From assembly GCA_001275005.1 (NCBI GenBank), contig JWZX01003407.1, positions 34,045 to 98,044 on the forward strand: a stretch of DNA of 64,000 bases, written 5' to 3'. The translations under genes were made by a program, and so were the position numbers. How positions within the stretch are numbered: the stretch's first letter is position 1; the number at the start of each line of letters is the position of its first letter. Shown here in pieces: positions 19,012-28,336 of this stretch. Below the pieces are notes generated by a model. It saw only the letters and a list, made by a program, of their open reading frames with translations, made no database searches and was not told where the DNA came from. This DNA comes from Chrysochromulina tobinii (lineage: Eukaryota; Haptophyta; Prymnesiales; Chrysochromulinaceae).

Positions 19012-19658
19012 CTACCGACGGAGCCCGCAGACCCGCGGCAGGGTTTTCTTTTGTTTCTCATAGTACTTCTCTGTGGAAACACGAGGAGGACGTCCGCGTG
19101 GTCAGAGCAGGCGGAGCCGTACTTGGCGGCTGTAAGTCGCTGTCACATGAGATGGTTCGAAGGCCATGTTCACTTACGATGGTATTCTTCAGCATCGTGC
19201 CAGGTAGCTGCGGGGAGGATAGGGACCCCTTCACGGTCTTTGCCAAGCTCTTTGGCCACCTGCTTTGCCACCTTGGCCTGCTCGTCGTCCATAAACCAGA
19301 CTGCTGACATATATTGGGCTTTTCGCGGTGGGCCACTCGCCTGCGCTAGCACTTTGCGCATGATCCGCTCGTACGAGATCACAGCGGGATCGAATTCGAC
19401 CTTGATGGCCTCGGTGTGCCCGTCGCCGCGGCATACGGTGTCGTAATTCGGCTCACCATGTTTGCCTCCGGTATAGCCAACCGTGCTCGAGGTGATGCCT
19501 TCCATCTGGTCGAATTCAGCCTGGGGCCCCCAAAATCACCCGAGCGCAAACACAGCCACGGCTGTCGCCGTGGCATTCCTGTGCGCCAGGCCGTTGGGGC
19601 ACGGCGTAGTAGCGGCAGGCGGAGGACTTTTGGCGGCCTTGGCTGCTGCCGATAGCAT
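19012..19658 (-). CDS. MSRA: Peptide methionine sulfoxide reductase A, selenoprotein (in-frame TGA at the catalytic position)
   Basis: Reduces methionine-S-sulfoxide in proteins. Exon 1 is 19658-19178, the intron 19071-19177 (107 bp, GTAAGT donor, CACAG acceptor), and exon 2 19070-19012. The spliced frame is 180 codons, open except for one TGA at 19538-19536, codon 41. That TGA falls exactly where the catalytic Cys of the G-C-F-W-G motif belongs: the context reads F-A-L-G-[TGA]-F-W-G-P-Q-A-E-F-D. Downstream are V-G-Y-T-G-G, G-H-T-E-A-I-K-V-E-F-D-P, A-Q-Y-M-S-A-V-W and, across the splice, A-E-E-Y-H-Q-K-Y-Y, with a late Cys (R-V-C-G-L) as possible resolving residue. Selenocysteine MsrA is known from Chlamydomonas and other algae. 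Without readthrough only 40 residues would be made. Confidence 0.9.
19071..19177 (-). other. Intron of the MsrA gene
   Basis: 107-bp GT-AG intron on the minus strand. Splicing C|AG creates the Gln codon in the conserved E-E-Y-H-Q-K-Y-Y block, and the unspliced frame reaches a stop at once. Confidence 0.88.
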
Positions 19659-19817
19659 TGCGGGAAGGGCTTGTCGATGGCGATGAGGACCGCGCGTTCA
19701 CGAGACAAACGTGTGAAGACACGAAGAAAGGTTGTCAAATTAGTCAGCTTGGGTGATGATGCCTATTCACACATCTTGTCCTCTTCCACTCCTCTCCCAC
19801 GATTTTGTGTGCACGCA
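19659..19817. promoter_or_regulatory. Divergent promoter region, MsrA / UBA-OTU gene
   Basis: 159 bp between the outward ATGs at 19658 and 19818. The OTU gene frame stays open back to an ATG at 19677, only 18 bp from the MsrA start, which I regard as unlikely. Confidence 0.4.
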
Positions 19818-22034
19818 ATGCCGCACGCCATGAATCATCTTGAGAAAGCGAAGATTTCTCAGGAGCTCGTCACCATGGGCTTCGGAATCGACTTGGCACA
19901 AAAGGCCGTCGAGAACATGCACGGCCGCTCGCTGGAAGCTGCCCTCGACTGGCTGACTGAAAGCGCGCCGCAAGCACCGATCGCCTCGCAGGCTGACATT
20001 GAACATGTCATGCTAGCCGCTGCCGTTGATCAGTCCATCGACGACGATGAAGAGCTGGTTCGGAGGTCGTGGATGTCGTTTTCGGCCGCTTCGAAGGTCG
20101 GTGTCGCTGCTTCTGCGGAGCCCGAGCCGACGGAGCTACCTCCGGCGGCGCCAGCTGCCTTTGTCGCCGATGCGACCGAGGCTGTGACGAGGAGGCGACT
20201 GCTGCAGCTGCAGCAAGTCACCAACCCGATGGCCATCGCCAAGGCGGCTGTGCTGCTCCGCCGCCGGGCCAACTCGATCCGTCGGGGCAGCTCGATCCGT
20301 CGGGCGAGCTCGATTCGTCGGACCGAGTCGATGCGCGCATCCGTGGGCATTCCTGAGGAGCACGCCGCACTAGCGCCGCCATCGGTCGGGCAGCTCGAGC
20401 CTTCGGGCGCGCCTATGGAGCCTCCGCCTAACGTGGAGGGCTTGCCCGCTCGCGAGGCGGCCATCGTGCTGGGCAAACATCTGCTTGGGCAGCGGCTCAA
20501 GGCGCTGCGCCTCGAGCAAATCTCTGTGAGCGACGATGGTGCTTGCCAGTTCCGGGGGTTCTCGCAGCATCTGTATGGGAGCCAAAAGTACCACCTCTCC
20601 ATACGGCATGCAGTGGTGGAACACATGGCCAGGGAGAGTGCCTACTATGGACTCATGTTTGACGAGGACGAGTTCGAGCCGTATCTGGCGGGGATGCGTC
20701 GCTCGAATACCTGGGGCGATGAGCTCACACTTCGTGCCTTTGCGGACGCGTACACGGTGTTCGTGCATGTGATCACTTCGACAGGCGACCACTGGCATCT
20801 GCAGTACCCGCCCGCGGGCGGCGCGCCTCCAAAGAGGCACGTCTTCCTCAGCTACACGAGCCCGGTGCACTACGACGCGATCACCGCCTCGGCACCGCTC
20901 GACGACTCGCAGCAGCCTGCAGTGCTCGCGCAGGCGCTCGCCACGTCGCCGCCCTCTGCTTTGAGTCCGAAGACCCTCAAGGAGGCGCGCGAGGATGTCT
21001 ACGTCGAGGTCGGGTACGAGCTCAAGGTCTTCAAGTTCGAGCAGGGCAAGCTCGGCATCGAATTCAGCGGCAAGATAGTTGGCGATGCCGCCATCTTGAA
21101 GGTTGTGGGTGTTCTACCCGACACGCAAGCGGCGAAGCTGGGCGTGCCCGTGGGCTCGATCATGAAGCTGGTCGGCAAGAATGACGTCACAACGATGACG
21201 TCGTTGGACGAGGTCACCAACGTGATCGCTACCGAGCCGTTGCAGTATGAGGTCACGATGACTGTCCCGCTGCAAAAGGAGGAAACCACTGGTACGGGCG
21301 GCGGAGCCGCTGCGGCGGCGGCCCCATCTCCAATGGGATCTCCAACATCTTTAACATCTTTAACGGGATCTCCAACGGGATCTGCGGCCCAGGGCATCAA
21401 CATGCTGAAGCGCGGCACGACCGCGCTCAAGTTTGGTCGGCAGGGCAGGCCCCACCCAGCTATCTTTCGACTCTCTGATGACGAGGCGGTGCTCAGCTGG
21501 GAAGACGGTCGCAGTGGAATCACCGGCTCGCTTTCCAATCTGGCAGGGTCGGCCTTGGGCAAGAAGCGGTCGGTTCGAATTGCCGAATGCGCGATGCTCC
21601 TAGTCGGTGCTGAGTCTGAAGTCTTCCGCAGGAGCTACGAGGGAGACAGCAGTGACTCGTCGCTATGCTTCTCGCTGCTCATCGACGACGGGTCCAGCAG
21701 GTCACACGAGGCCGACTCATCCGGTCATGCAGCACTCAATAAGGACACGCTCGACGTGCGCTGCACCGACGATGTCTCCTTCGCGCACTGGGTGGCGGCG
21801 CTGAACGTGCTGCTCGCCGACGCGGCCAACGCGGCAGCCGGTGGCATGGGCACTGAGCAAGAGAGGCGGGCAAGGTCGCTCGCCCGTTCGGCGCCCCGGC
21901 TACACAAGGAGCTCCTCGACCGCGAGACTGCCGCCGAGGCCGAGCTGAAAGCGCAGGCGGAGGCGGAGGCGGCGCGGTGGTTGGCGAATGTCGACCGGAG
22001 GGCCCAGCTCACGAGCCCCGGTTTCACGCTCTGA
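19818..22034 (+). CDS. UBA-OTU-PDZ-PH-like multidomain protein (putative deubiquitinase)
   Basis: 738 aa from the ATG at 19818. Domains in order: a UBA-type three-helix motif at about 11-47 (L-V-T-M-G-F and A-L-D-W-L); an Ala/Glu-rich linker; a short array of S-I-R-R-x-S repeats at about 152-172 that resemble basophilic kinase sites; an OTU protease domain at about 215-355 with D-D-G-A-C-Q-F-R (Cys about 243, Asp about 240) and closing V-H-Y-D (His about 351); a PDZ-like domain at about 395-490 (L-G-I-E-F-S-G, G-D-A-A-I-L-K-V); and a C-terminal PH-like region at about 550-690 ending F-A-H-W-V-A-A-L-N. The catalytic Cys and His are present, so deubiquitinating activity is plausible. The combination suggests recruitment to ubiquitinated membrane-linked targets (inference). 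Confidence 0.85.
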   Translation: MPHAMNHLEKAKISQELVTMGFGIDLAQKAVENMHGRSLEAALDWLTESAPQAPIASQADIEHVMLAAAVDQSIDDDEELVRRSWMSFSAASKVGVAASAEPEPTELPPAAPAAFVADATEAVTRRRLLQLQQVTNPMAIAKAAVLLRRRANSIRRGSSIRRASSIRRTESMRASVGIPEEHAALAPPSVGQLEPSGAPMEPPPNVEGLPAREAAIVLGKHLLGQRLKALRLEQISVSDDGACQFRGFSQHLYGSQKYHLSIRHAVVEHMARESAYYGLMFDEDEFEPYLAGMRRSNTWGDELTLRAFADAYTVFVHVITSTGDHWHLQYPPAGGAPPKRHVFLSYTSPVHYDAITASAPLDDSQQPAVLAQALATSPPSALSPKTLKEAREDVYVEVGYELKVFKFEQGKLGIEFSGKIVGDAAILKVVGVLPDTQAAKLGVPVGSIMKLVGKNDVTTMTSLDEVTNVIATEPLQYEVTMTVPLQKEETTGTGGGAAAAAAPSPMGSPTSLTSLTGSPTGSAAQGINMLKRGTTALKFGRQGRPHPAIFRLSDDEAVLSWEDGRSGITGSLSNLAGSALGKKRSVRIAECAMLLVGAESEVFRRSYEGDSSDSSLCFSLLIDDGSSRSHEADSSGHAALNKDTLDVRCTDDVSFAHWVAALNVLLADAANAAAGGMGTEQERRARSLARSAPRLHKELLDRETAAEAELKAQAEAEAARWLANVDRRAQLTSPGFTL

Positions 22035-22330
22035 AACCGACACCATCTTTCAAAACTGTTTCCTGTGTCCTTTACTCGTATACAGGACCGGGGGACACAA
22101 CAACGTGAGCGCGGCAGGGGCAGCGCGCCCGGCGTGCGGCGCGTGCGTGTTTGCGCCGCGCCGTTCAACTTGCATCCTGTCCGTATGATGTTTGTGAACG
22201 TTAACACGACAGACGCGACAACTGGCGTTTGTGTGAAGCTGTGAACGTTACCGGTACCATGTGTCTGGCTGCGGAATCCCATGCACAGAAAACGAAACTC
22301 GTGACTGAGTGAGATCGAAGGCTCCCGAAG
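22035..22330. other. Intergenic spacer OTU gene / desaturase
   Basis: 296 bp holding the 3' UTR of the OTU gene and the promoter of the same-strand desaturase. No specific element seen. Confidence 0.45.
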
Positions 22331-23635
22331 ATGGTGCTTCTGTTCGTGGTCGCCGCAGCGTCGTGGTCGTCGCCGCATGTGTTGCGAACGCCATTATCTG
22401 TAAGAATGGTGGCTTCCGTCGCACCCACTGCTGACACGCTGCCGATTGTCACTCCTCTGTATTCCGGGCTTAAAGGCAAGGCCCTGGCACCAGACTTTCT
22501 CGAGAATGTGCCGAGCAAAGCGGAGGTGCGAGCGGTTGTGCCAGATTGGTGCTATCAGCGCGATACATTACGTTCGCTCAGCCACCTCCTTCAGTCGCTG
22601 GTTGCCACAGGAGTCACGGCTTCTGTCGGGCTGCTCATCCCGCTCAAACTTGTTGCCCTTCCGCTGTGGCTTGCTTACGCTGCTGCGACAGGAACTGCAG
22701 CCATGGGCCTATGGGTGCTAGCTCACGAATGCGGGCACGGCGCGTTTTCCGACAATCGTTTCCTACAAGATGCGGTGGGTTTCGTGCTGCACTCGGTGCT
22801 CCTCGTGCCCTACTTCAGCTGGCAGCGTTCGCACGCTGTCCACCACTCACGAACGAACCACATCTTTGAAGGCGAGACGCACGTCCCAAGCGTGGTGGGT
22901 GGCCGCGAGGGCCTTGAGACGCCTGGTGGCGATGAGAACCTCAACTTGGCTGCACGAATGGGCGCGGATGGCCATGCGCGTTACCAGCTCTTCGGCCACC
23001 TCACAATCGGATGGCCTTCTTACATCTTGGCGGGCCTCACGGGAGGAGGAAAGTATGGGCACTCGAACCACTTCTGGCCGTATATGCCTTTGAACTCTGA
23101 GACTGCCGTGAGGCATTTGTGGCCCAACAAATGGCCCCAGCGTGTGCTGCAGTCGACGGCTGGCGTCGCCGCGGTGCTCGCGCTGCTCGGCGCTTGGGCG
23201 CGGCATGCGGGTGCAGCGACGGTGTGGGCCTTTTACGTCGGGCCCTACCTTGTTGTCAACGCATGGCTCATCGTGTACACCTGGTTGCAGCACACCGACG
23301 TCGACGTGCCACATCTCGGCAATGATGACTTCACGTACATGCGTGGCGCCTTCCACACCATAGACCGGCCATACCCGAAGTTGATCGATTGGCTGCACCA
23401 TCGCATCGGATCCACGCATGTCGCCCATCACATCGACTGCACGATTCCGCACTACCACGCGCGCGCAGCCACGGACGCGATCGCGGCCGCCTTCCCCAAG
23501 GTGTACCTGCACGAGCCCACACCTATTCACAAGGCGCTCTGGCGGATAGCCAAGGACTGCATCGCCGTCAAGCAGCGCTCTGCGGACGACTCTCGCTACG
23601 TGTTCGTCCCTCTTGCGCAATGGGCCAAGCAGTAA
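22331..23635 (+). CDS. Membrane fatty-acid desaturase, delta-12/omega-3 type
   Basis: 434 aa with the three histidine boxes of acyl-lipid desaturases: H-E-C-G-H at 132-136, H-A-V-H-H at 168-172, and H-V-A-H-H at 363-367 (followed by I-P-H-Y-H-A, typical of the delta-12/omega-3 group). These residues bind the di-iron centre. Hydrophobic segments flank the boxes at about 86-130, 145-165 and 275-320. The first 20 residues form a hydrophobic leader ending in a Ser-rich patch, so plastid delivery is possible; an ER enzyme cannot be excluded. H-E-C-G-H favours delta-12 activity, but regiospecificity needs biochemistry. Single exon, complete. Confidence 0.9.
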   Translation: MVLLFVVAAASWSSPHVLRTPLSVRMVASVAPTADTLPIVTPLYSGLKGKALAPDFLENVPSKAEVRAVVPDWCYQRDTLRSLSHLLQSLVATGVTASVGLLIPLKLVALPLWLAYAAATGTAAMGLWVLAHECGHGAFSDNRFLQDAVGFVLHSVLLVPYFSWQRSHAVHHSRTNHIFEGETHVPSVVGGREGLETPGGDENLNLAARMGADGHARYQLFGHLTIGWPSYILAGLTGGGKYGHSNHFWPYMPLNSETAVRHLWPNKWPQRVLQSTAGVAAVLALLGAWARHAGAATVWAFYVGPYLVVNAWLIVYTWLQHTDVDVPHLGNDDFTYMRGAFHTIDRPYPKLIDWLHHRIGSTHVAHHIDCTIPHYHARAATDAIAAAFPKVYLHEPTPIHKALWRIAKDCIAVKQRSADDSRYVFVPLAQWAKQ

Positions 23636-24797
23636 AATGGCCGCTGCGCTCCGACCCCGTTGAGGTGAGAACGCAGCGGACAGGGAGCGGGTGCCCAAGC
23701 CCAGCACATATTGGGTGGAGAGAAGCATTCATTCCGCTGCAGACCTGCTCGATACACATACCGTACCCCGGACCAGCACCATGATTGCTTGGATCTCTCT
23801 CAACCGAACATGGCCACGCCTTCGCCACACCGTGGGCTTCAATAATGGACCCAGCCCCGGAGATAAAGCCCTCAAGCCGCAGGCTCTGTCAGCGTGCTTG
23901 CCGTGGCGAATGAACCGGCGGTCCCACCGACTACAGTTCATCCGCACAATACAATCCGATTGTGGACCCAACCGAATGCGGCCGAGCGATAGTCGACGGT
24001 GTCTCGGCGCATCGGCTGTGGTTTCGGACTGGTGTCGCTGTCGGTCGCTCGCCGCGGGGTCGAGCCGGTGTGAATTTAGGTGTGAATGCTTACACGGTCG
24101 GTTAAAAGTTGTGGTCAAGTTGTCGGCGAGCCGCAGTGAGGTCACGAACCCCAGACGGGCACCCGAGACGCGAGAGGCCCCACTTGCGTCGCTTGCCGCA
24201 CTACATCGCATGTACATCAGAAGCACCTACAATAGTACCGTAATAGAACCTCCCGCACACGACATGGCTGCGCCCGTGCTACGATGAGTGCCGCGGTACC
24301 ACGCCCGGCCCAGACGTGTGCGTTACTGGATCTGCATCTGGAAATCGTAGGGGGGCGAGCTCCGCACGCCCACGCGGGACGCGGGACGGGCGACGTGCAT
24401 TGCTGTTCATGTCGGCGTGCAGCATTGTCTCCCCTACATCAGGCTGCACTCCCCGTCCGTCCCCAGACCCGGCGCTGCCGCCCGATTCAACTCAGGGTAC
24501 CCGCGCCACATGCAACCCACACCCCGAACAGAAGTCTACATGGGCTGAGGGCCAAGAAGGCCTAGCCCAACTCTTTGGCCACACGAAGGAATGGATGATT
24601 GCCGATTGCCAGCACCTATCTGCCCATGCTTCGAGAGTGCGCAGGCACTCCATGGCTTCCACGAGTGACCGCAGTCTATGTACAGAGGGGACGGCTGCCG
24701 AAGGAGCTGTATGCCAAGAAGCAAGCGAATAGCTGGGAGCACTAGCGTGCCTCCGTGCTCCGTGCTCAGCAGTCGACGCCTCGGCTGCCCGCATCTC
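23636..24797. other. Convergent intergenic region, desaturase / coiled-coil protein
   Basis: 1.16 kb, the longest gene-free stretch here. All six frames contain only short frames with no recognisable motif. Composition is more balanced than in the genes. I see no RNA gene, transposon end or tandem repeat. Confidence 0.5.
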
Positions 24798-27700
24798 TCA
24801 AGGGCGGAGCTCATTCGAGGGGTCGCGTTGCTGCGTGCGCGGCATGGTTCGCCCGGCAGCCGTGGGTGGCTGCGTGGTCGCTGGTGTGCGCTTCCAAACG
24901 ACGCGCTTGGTCGCCTCTGACACCTTTGGCGGCGTGACTACCGGCTGGAGCAGGCAGCCGAGGGCCTGCGAAGTTCGTCCAGTCGGCGGCCGGCGTGAGT
25001 CAAACGAGAGCACCACCGCCTGACGCGTGCCCGTGCGCCGCTCGTAGAGGGCCTCTACGCTGAGAGCTGTGGGGAACTCGTCCAGCAGGCGCATGGGGGA
25101 GACGTGCTGCGCCAGGTCGCGTACGAGCATCGTCAACGGCACGAGTGGGCGCCGATTGTCGACCACAGTCGGGGCCGCCGACGAGGCCGCCGATGAGGCC
25201 AATACCTTCGATGCCGTGAAGGCAGCGGTCGAAGTGGCCGGGTCGGAGGGCTGCGAGGGTTTCTCGTACGGTGCGGGCGCCATCGCAAACACTGCGAGTG
25301 GCGGCGCCGACAGCGCCGCCGGGGCAAGGTCAATGCGCGGGGCGGCAGGGAGTGCAAGCGACGCATCCGCAGTCAGGTTGGCGACGGCGACCAGGTGCTC
25401 ATCGAGGTCGATGCGGGCCGCCGCGGCTGAGCGGAGCATGCGCTCCCGCTTGAAGGACTCCCTCGCCGCGGCCGCCCGGGCGGCAGCCGCAGCCACCTCG
25501 TCCGCTTCTGCCGCAGCCGCGGCCGCCTCGGTGCGCTTCTGCATACGCTCGAGCTCGGCGGCGAGAGTAGCGCCGTGCGCCTCCGCTCTGCGTCGCGCCG
25601 TCTCGAGTGCCTTGACCTGCGAGCGCGTCGTCTCGGCCACCGCGGCCGCCTCTTCGTGCGCCACGGCGAGGGCCGCCTTGGCTTTCTCTGCCTCGGTACG
25701 CAGCGCGGCCGCCTTCGCATCCGCATCGACGGCGAGCTTGCGCCGGCTCTCGCGCTCCTGCGCGAGCTGCTCGCGCGTGCGCTTGAGCTGCAGATCGGTC
25801 TCTAGGAGTTGCACGTCGCCCTGGGACATCGCGGCGTAGATTTCATGCTTCAGACGCTCGAGCTCCACGTTGGCGAGCGCGAGCGCCTCCTCGGCCTGCG
25901 CCGCGCGCCCCGCGTACCTCTCGGCCGAGCCGCGCGCCGCCTTGGCGTCTGTGCGGGCCTGCTGGAGCGCACCCTCCGCCGCGCGCTCCGCCGCCTTCGC
26001 CGCTTGCAGCTTCGCATCGAGCTCGCTCTTCTCGGCCTCCATCTCGGCACGCTGCAGCCCTTGCGTCGCAAGCTCCTGCTCGCGCCGCGTGTGTGCCGCC
26101 TGCAGGTCGGCGCGGAAGTGCGCCTCGCGCTGCTCCCACTGCACCTGCACGCGCATCTGCTGCGCCGCGTGCGCCTCCTCCGCCTCTGCCAGCTGCTGCC
26201 GAAGCTGCGCGCTCGCCGCGGCGGCATCGGCGGCCGCACGCGCGGCACTCATGGCCTGCGCCTGCTGCGCGCGGCGCGCCTCCTGCGCCTGCTCGCGCGC
26301 CGAGTTGAGCTCGAGCTGGAGCGACGCCACACGCGCGTGTGCCGTGACGCCCATCGCGCTCAACTCGGCGCTCTCGCTCTGTTCCTCGGCTGCCCGGGTC
26401 GCCCGTGCGAGCGTCGCCTCGAGCGCCGTCACACGCTCCTGGGCGAGAGCCGCGCGAGTCCGCTCCTCGTCGGCGCGCGACGCCTCGGCCTCGGCGAGAG
26501 ACGAGAGGTGCGCCGCCGACGCCTCGGCCTTGGCGAGAGCCTGGGCCGCCTCGGCCGCCTCGGTCACCGCCGCCGCCGCACGCTCGCGCTCCGCGGCCGC
26601 GCTCGCCTCCGACTCCCGCAGCGCTTGCCGGAGCGTATGTACTTCGGCCAGCGCGGCCTGCACGCGCCTGCGCCGCGCCGCGAGCAGCTTCGTGAGGAGC
26701 TGGCGCCGCCGCTCCGCCTCCTCGCGCACGCGCGTGAGCTCAGCCGCATGGCTCACCTGCACAGCGCTCTTCGCATGGTCCTCTATGAGCGTGCGTTGGG
26801 CGGTGAGCTTGTAAGCGAGCGCCGCCGTCGCGTCCATCTGGCGCTCGAGCTCGGCACGCTGCGCGTGCGCTGCCTCGAGCGCTGCCTCGCCACGCGCGAG
26901 CCGCCGGGCATACTCAGCGAGTCGCTTCTCGGCTTCCTCCAGATCGGCGGCGCGCCGCTCTGCCAACGATTCGATCGCCCCCCGCTCGGCGCTCGTCAAG
27001 TTGAGCTCTGCCTGCAGGAGGAGCATGGACTCCTCGAGAGCGGCGTGCGAGCGGCGCAGGCTGTGCGCATGCACGCCCAAGGCGACCGCGCCCGCCACCG
27101 CCGACGCCGCACCCGCCGCCACCGCTGCGGGCGCCTCGGTTATCGCGACCAAGGCGCCCGCATGCGTAGCCTGCCCCGCAGCGGCGGCGTGCACTGCCGC
27201 GCTAGTGGCCGCGCTCGAGGCCCGCGCGATGGCAGAGCTCGTGAGAGCCTTGGTGCTCGCAGCCAGCGCGCCGCTCACCTCGCGCGCCGTCGCCTCGGGG
27301 TCTGCACGCACGCGCGCGGCGAAGCCCTGGGCGCCGTCTCGGGCGCTCGTCGCCAGGTATCGGGCGCTCGTCGCCGCGTGTGTTGTCGCTTGTACCGACG
27401 CGGCGACGACGGGGGTGACCGCCGCACGCACGTCGTGGGCGGCGCGGGAGAGGCCGGCCGAGGTCGCCGTCGACGCCGCGGCGAGCGCGGACGAGGTGGA
27501 GGCGGCTGCGGCCGTAGCTGCCTCGCGCGCTTGGCCGATACGGCCGGCGACTGCCTCCGCACGGCGGCGGAAGACGGTCGTGGGCGCCATGCCGCGCATG
27601 AGGCGATTGGTGTTGTCCTCGGCGATGTGGCTAGCTCCTGATGCCGCCGGCGTGCGTTGCGAAGAGATAGCGACCGCTGAAGGCATGTCATACGCGGTGG

Positions 27701-28025
27701 AGGGGGGCCCCAACAGGTTCCCCATGAGGCCGAGAGGGAGGCCGAGAAGGGCGGCCGTGAGGCACGCGCGCGCGACCGCACGGACGATCATGCTCTGGAC
27801 GAAGCGGAAGACGTTGAAAAGCACCGTGAGCGGCGCAGCCGGCTGGGCGGCCAGAGGAGAGCGCGCCGCCGCCATGATCGGCAAAGCGACGAGCGCCGTG
27901 GCCCCAGGAGGCCAATGGACTGCAATCTGGGGGGGCGCGGTTGAGAGGGCATGTGCGCCGGGCAGTCTTGACGGGCCTGTGGGCGCGTAAGCGCCCACGA
28001 TGGCGAGGATGGCCGTGGCTATCAT
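24798..28025 (-). CDS. 1075-aa Ala-rich coiled-coil protein with N-terminal membrane/targeting segment
   Basis: Starts at the ATG at 28025 with a hydrophobic leader (M-I-A-T-A-I-L-A-I-V-G-A), then a second hydrophobic region at about 68-106 (V-L-F-N-V-F-R-F-V and T-A-A-L-L-G-L-P-L-G). Residues about 130-310 are Ala/Thr/Ser-rich and of low complexity. Residues about 320-875 form a very long heptad-patterned coiled coil rich in Ala, Glu, Arg and Gln. The C-terminal 140 residues are globular-like (around P-M-R-L-L-D-E-F-P-T-A-L-S-V and Q-A-V-V-L-S-F-D-S-R). I do not recognise a family. The layout suggests a plastid envelope or thylakoid tether, or a Golgi/ER-type tether; both are guesses. The opposite strand carries long open shadows. 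Confidence 0.75.
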   Translation of the reverse strand: MIATAILAIVGAYAPTGPSRLPGAHALSTAPPQIAVHWPPGATALVALPIMAAARSPLAAQPAAPLTVLFNVFRFVQSMIVRAVARACLTAALLGLPLGLMGNLLGPPSTAYDMPSAVAISSQRTPAASGASHIAEDNTNRLMRGMAPTTVFRRRAEAVAGRIGQAREAATAAAASTSSALAAASTATSAGLSRAAHDVRAAVTPVVAASVQATTHAATSARYLATSARDGAQGFAARVRADPEATAREVSGALAASTKALTSSAIARASSAATSAAVHAAAAGQATHAGALVAITEAPAAVAAGAASAVAGAVALGVHAHSLRRSHAALEESMLLLQAELNLTSAERGAIESLAERRAADLEEAEKRLAEYARRLARGEAALEAAHAQRAELERQMDATAALAYKLTAQRTLIEDHAKSAVQVSHAAELTRVREEAERRRQLLTKLLAARRRRVQAALAEVHTLRQALRESEASAAAERERAAAAVTEAAEAAQALAKAEASAAHLSSLAEAEASRADEERTRAALAQERVTALEATLARATRAAEEQSESAELSAMGVTAHARVASLQLELNSAREQAQEARRAQQAQAMSAARAAADAAAASAQLRQQLAEAEEAHAAQQMRVQVQWEQREAHFRADLQAAHTRREQELATQGLQRAEMEAEKSELDAKLQAAKAAERAAEGALQQARTDAKAARGSAERYAGRAAQAEEALALANVELERLKHEIYAAMSQGDVQLLETDLQLKRTREQLAQERESRRKLAVDADAKAAALRTEAEKAKAALAVAHEEAAAVAETTRSQVKALETARRRAEAHGATLAAELERMQKRTEAAAAAAEADEVAAAAARAAAARESFKRERMLRSAAAARIDLDEHLVAVANLTADASLALPAAPRIDLAPAALSAPPLAVFAMAPAPYEKPSQPSDPATSTAAFTASKVLASSAASSAAPTVVDNRRPLVPLTMLVRDLAQHVSPMRLLDEFPTALSVEALYERRTGTRQAVVLSFDSRRPPTGRTSQALGCLLQPVVTPPKVSEATKRVVWKRTPATTQPPTAAGRTMPRTQQRDPSNELRP

Positions 28026-28336
28026 TTTGGCGGGGGGAAAGAGATGATGAGCCGTCCGCCCGCGATCCCGCGACGAGGTGCACGGACGGCTTTTTGGTCG
28101 AACGCCACGCTACAATTGTATCCACATACCACACATGCATCATCAGTGCGCCGCGTGCCTCCGGTCTGACGAGCCGTCTCGACGGCCGCGCGGGCTCCCG
28201 GAAAGCGCGCCGCCGCCCTCGTCGGCACGCCTCTCTCTACTTCAGATCTTCAGTCTACACGCGCTTCAAAGCCCAGGTCATGCCCAGGGCGCGCGGCACG
28301 ACGCAGCCTTCCAAGAAGATTCCAAAGATGTCAGAG

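Noticed and set aside
19230-19505. MsrA starting at Met52 (19505)
   Set aside because: Would lack the catalytic residue and the F-W-G motif, while the upstream frame is open with a perfect motif around the TGA.
19677-19817. Upstream start of the OTU protein
   Set aside because: Would leave only 18 bp to the MsrA start and adds Arg/Lys-rich residues unlike the UBA N-terminus.
25069-27990. Long plus-strand frames over the coiled-coil gene
   Set aside because: Ala/Arg/Ser mirror images of the heptad-rich minus-strand gene; no independent motif.
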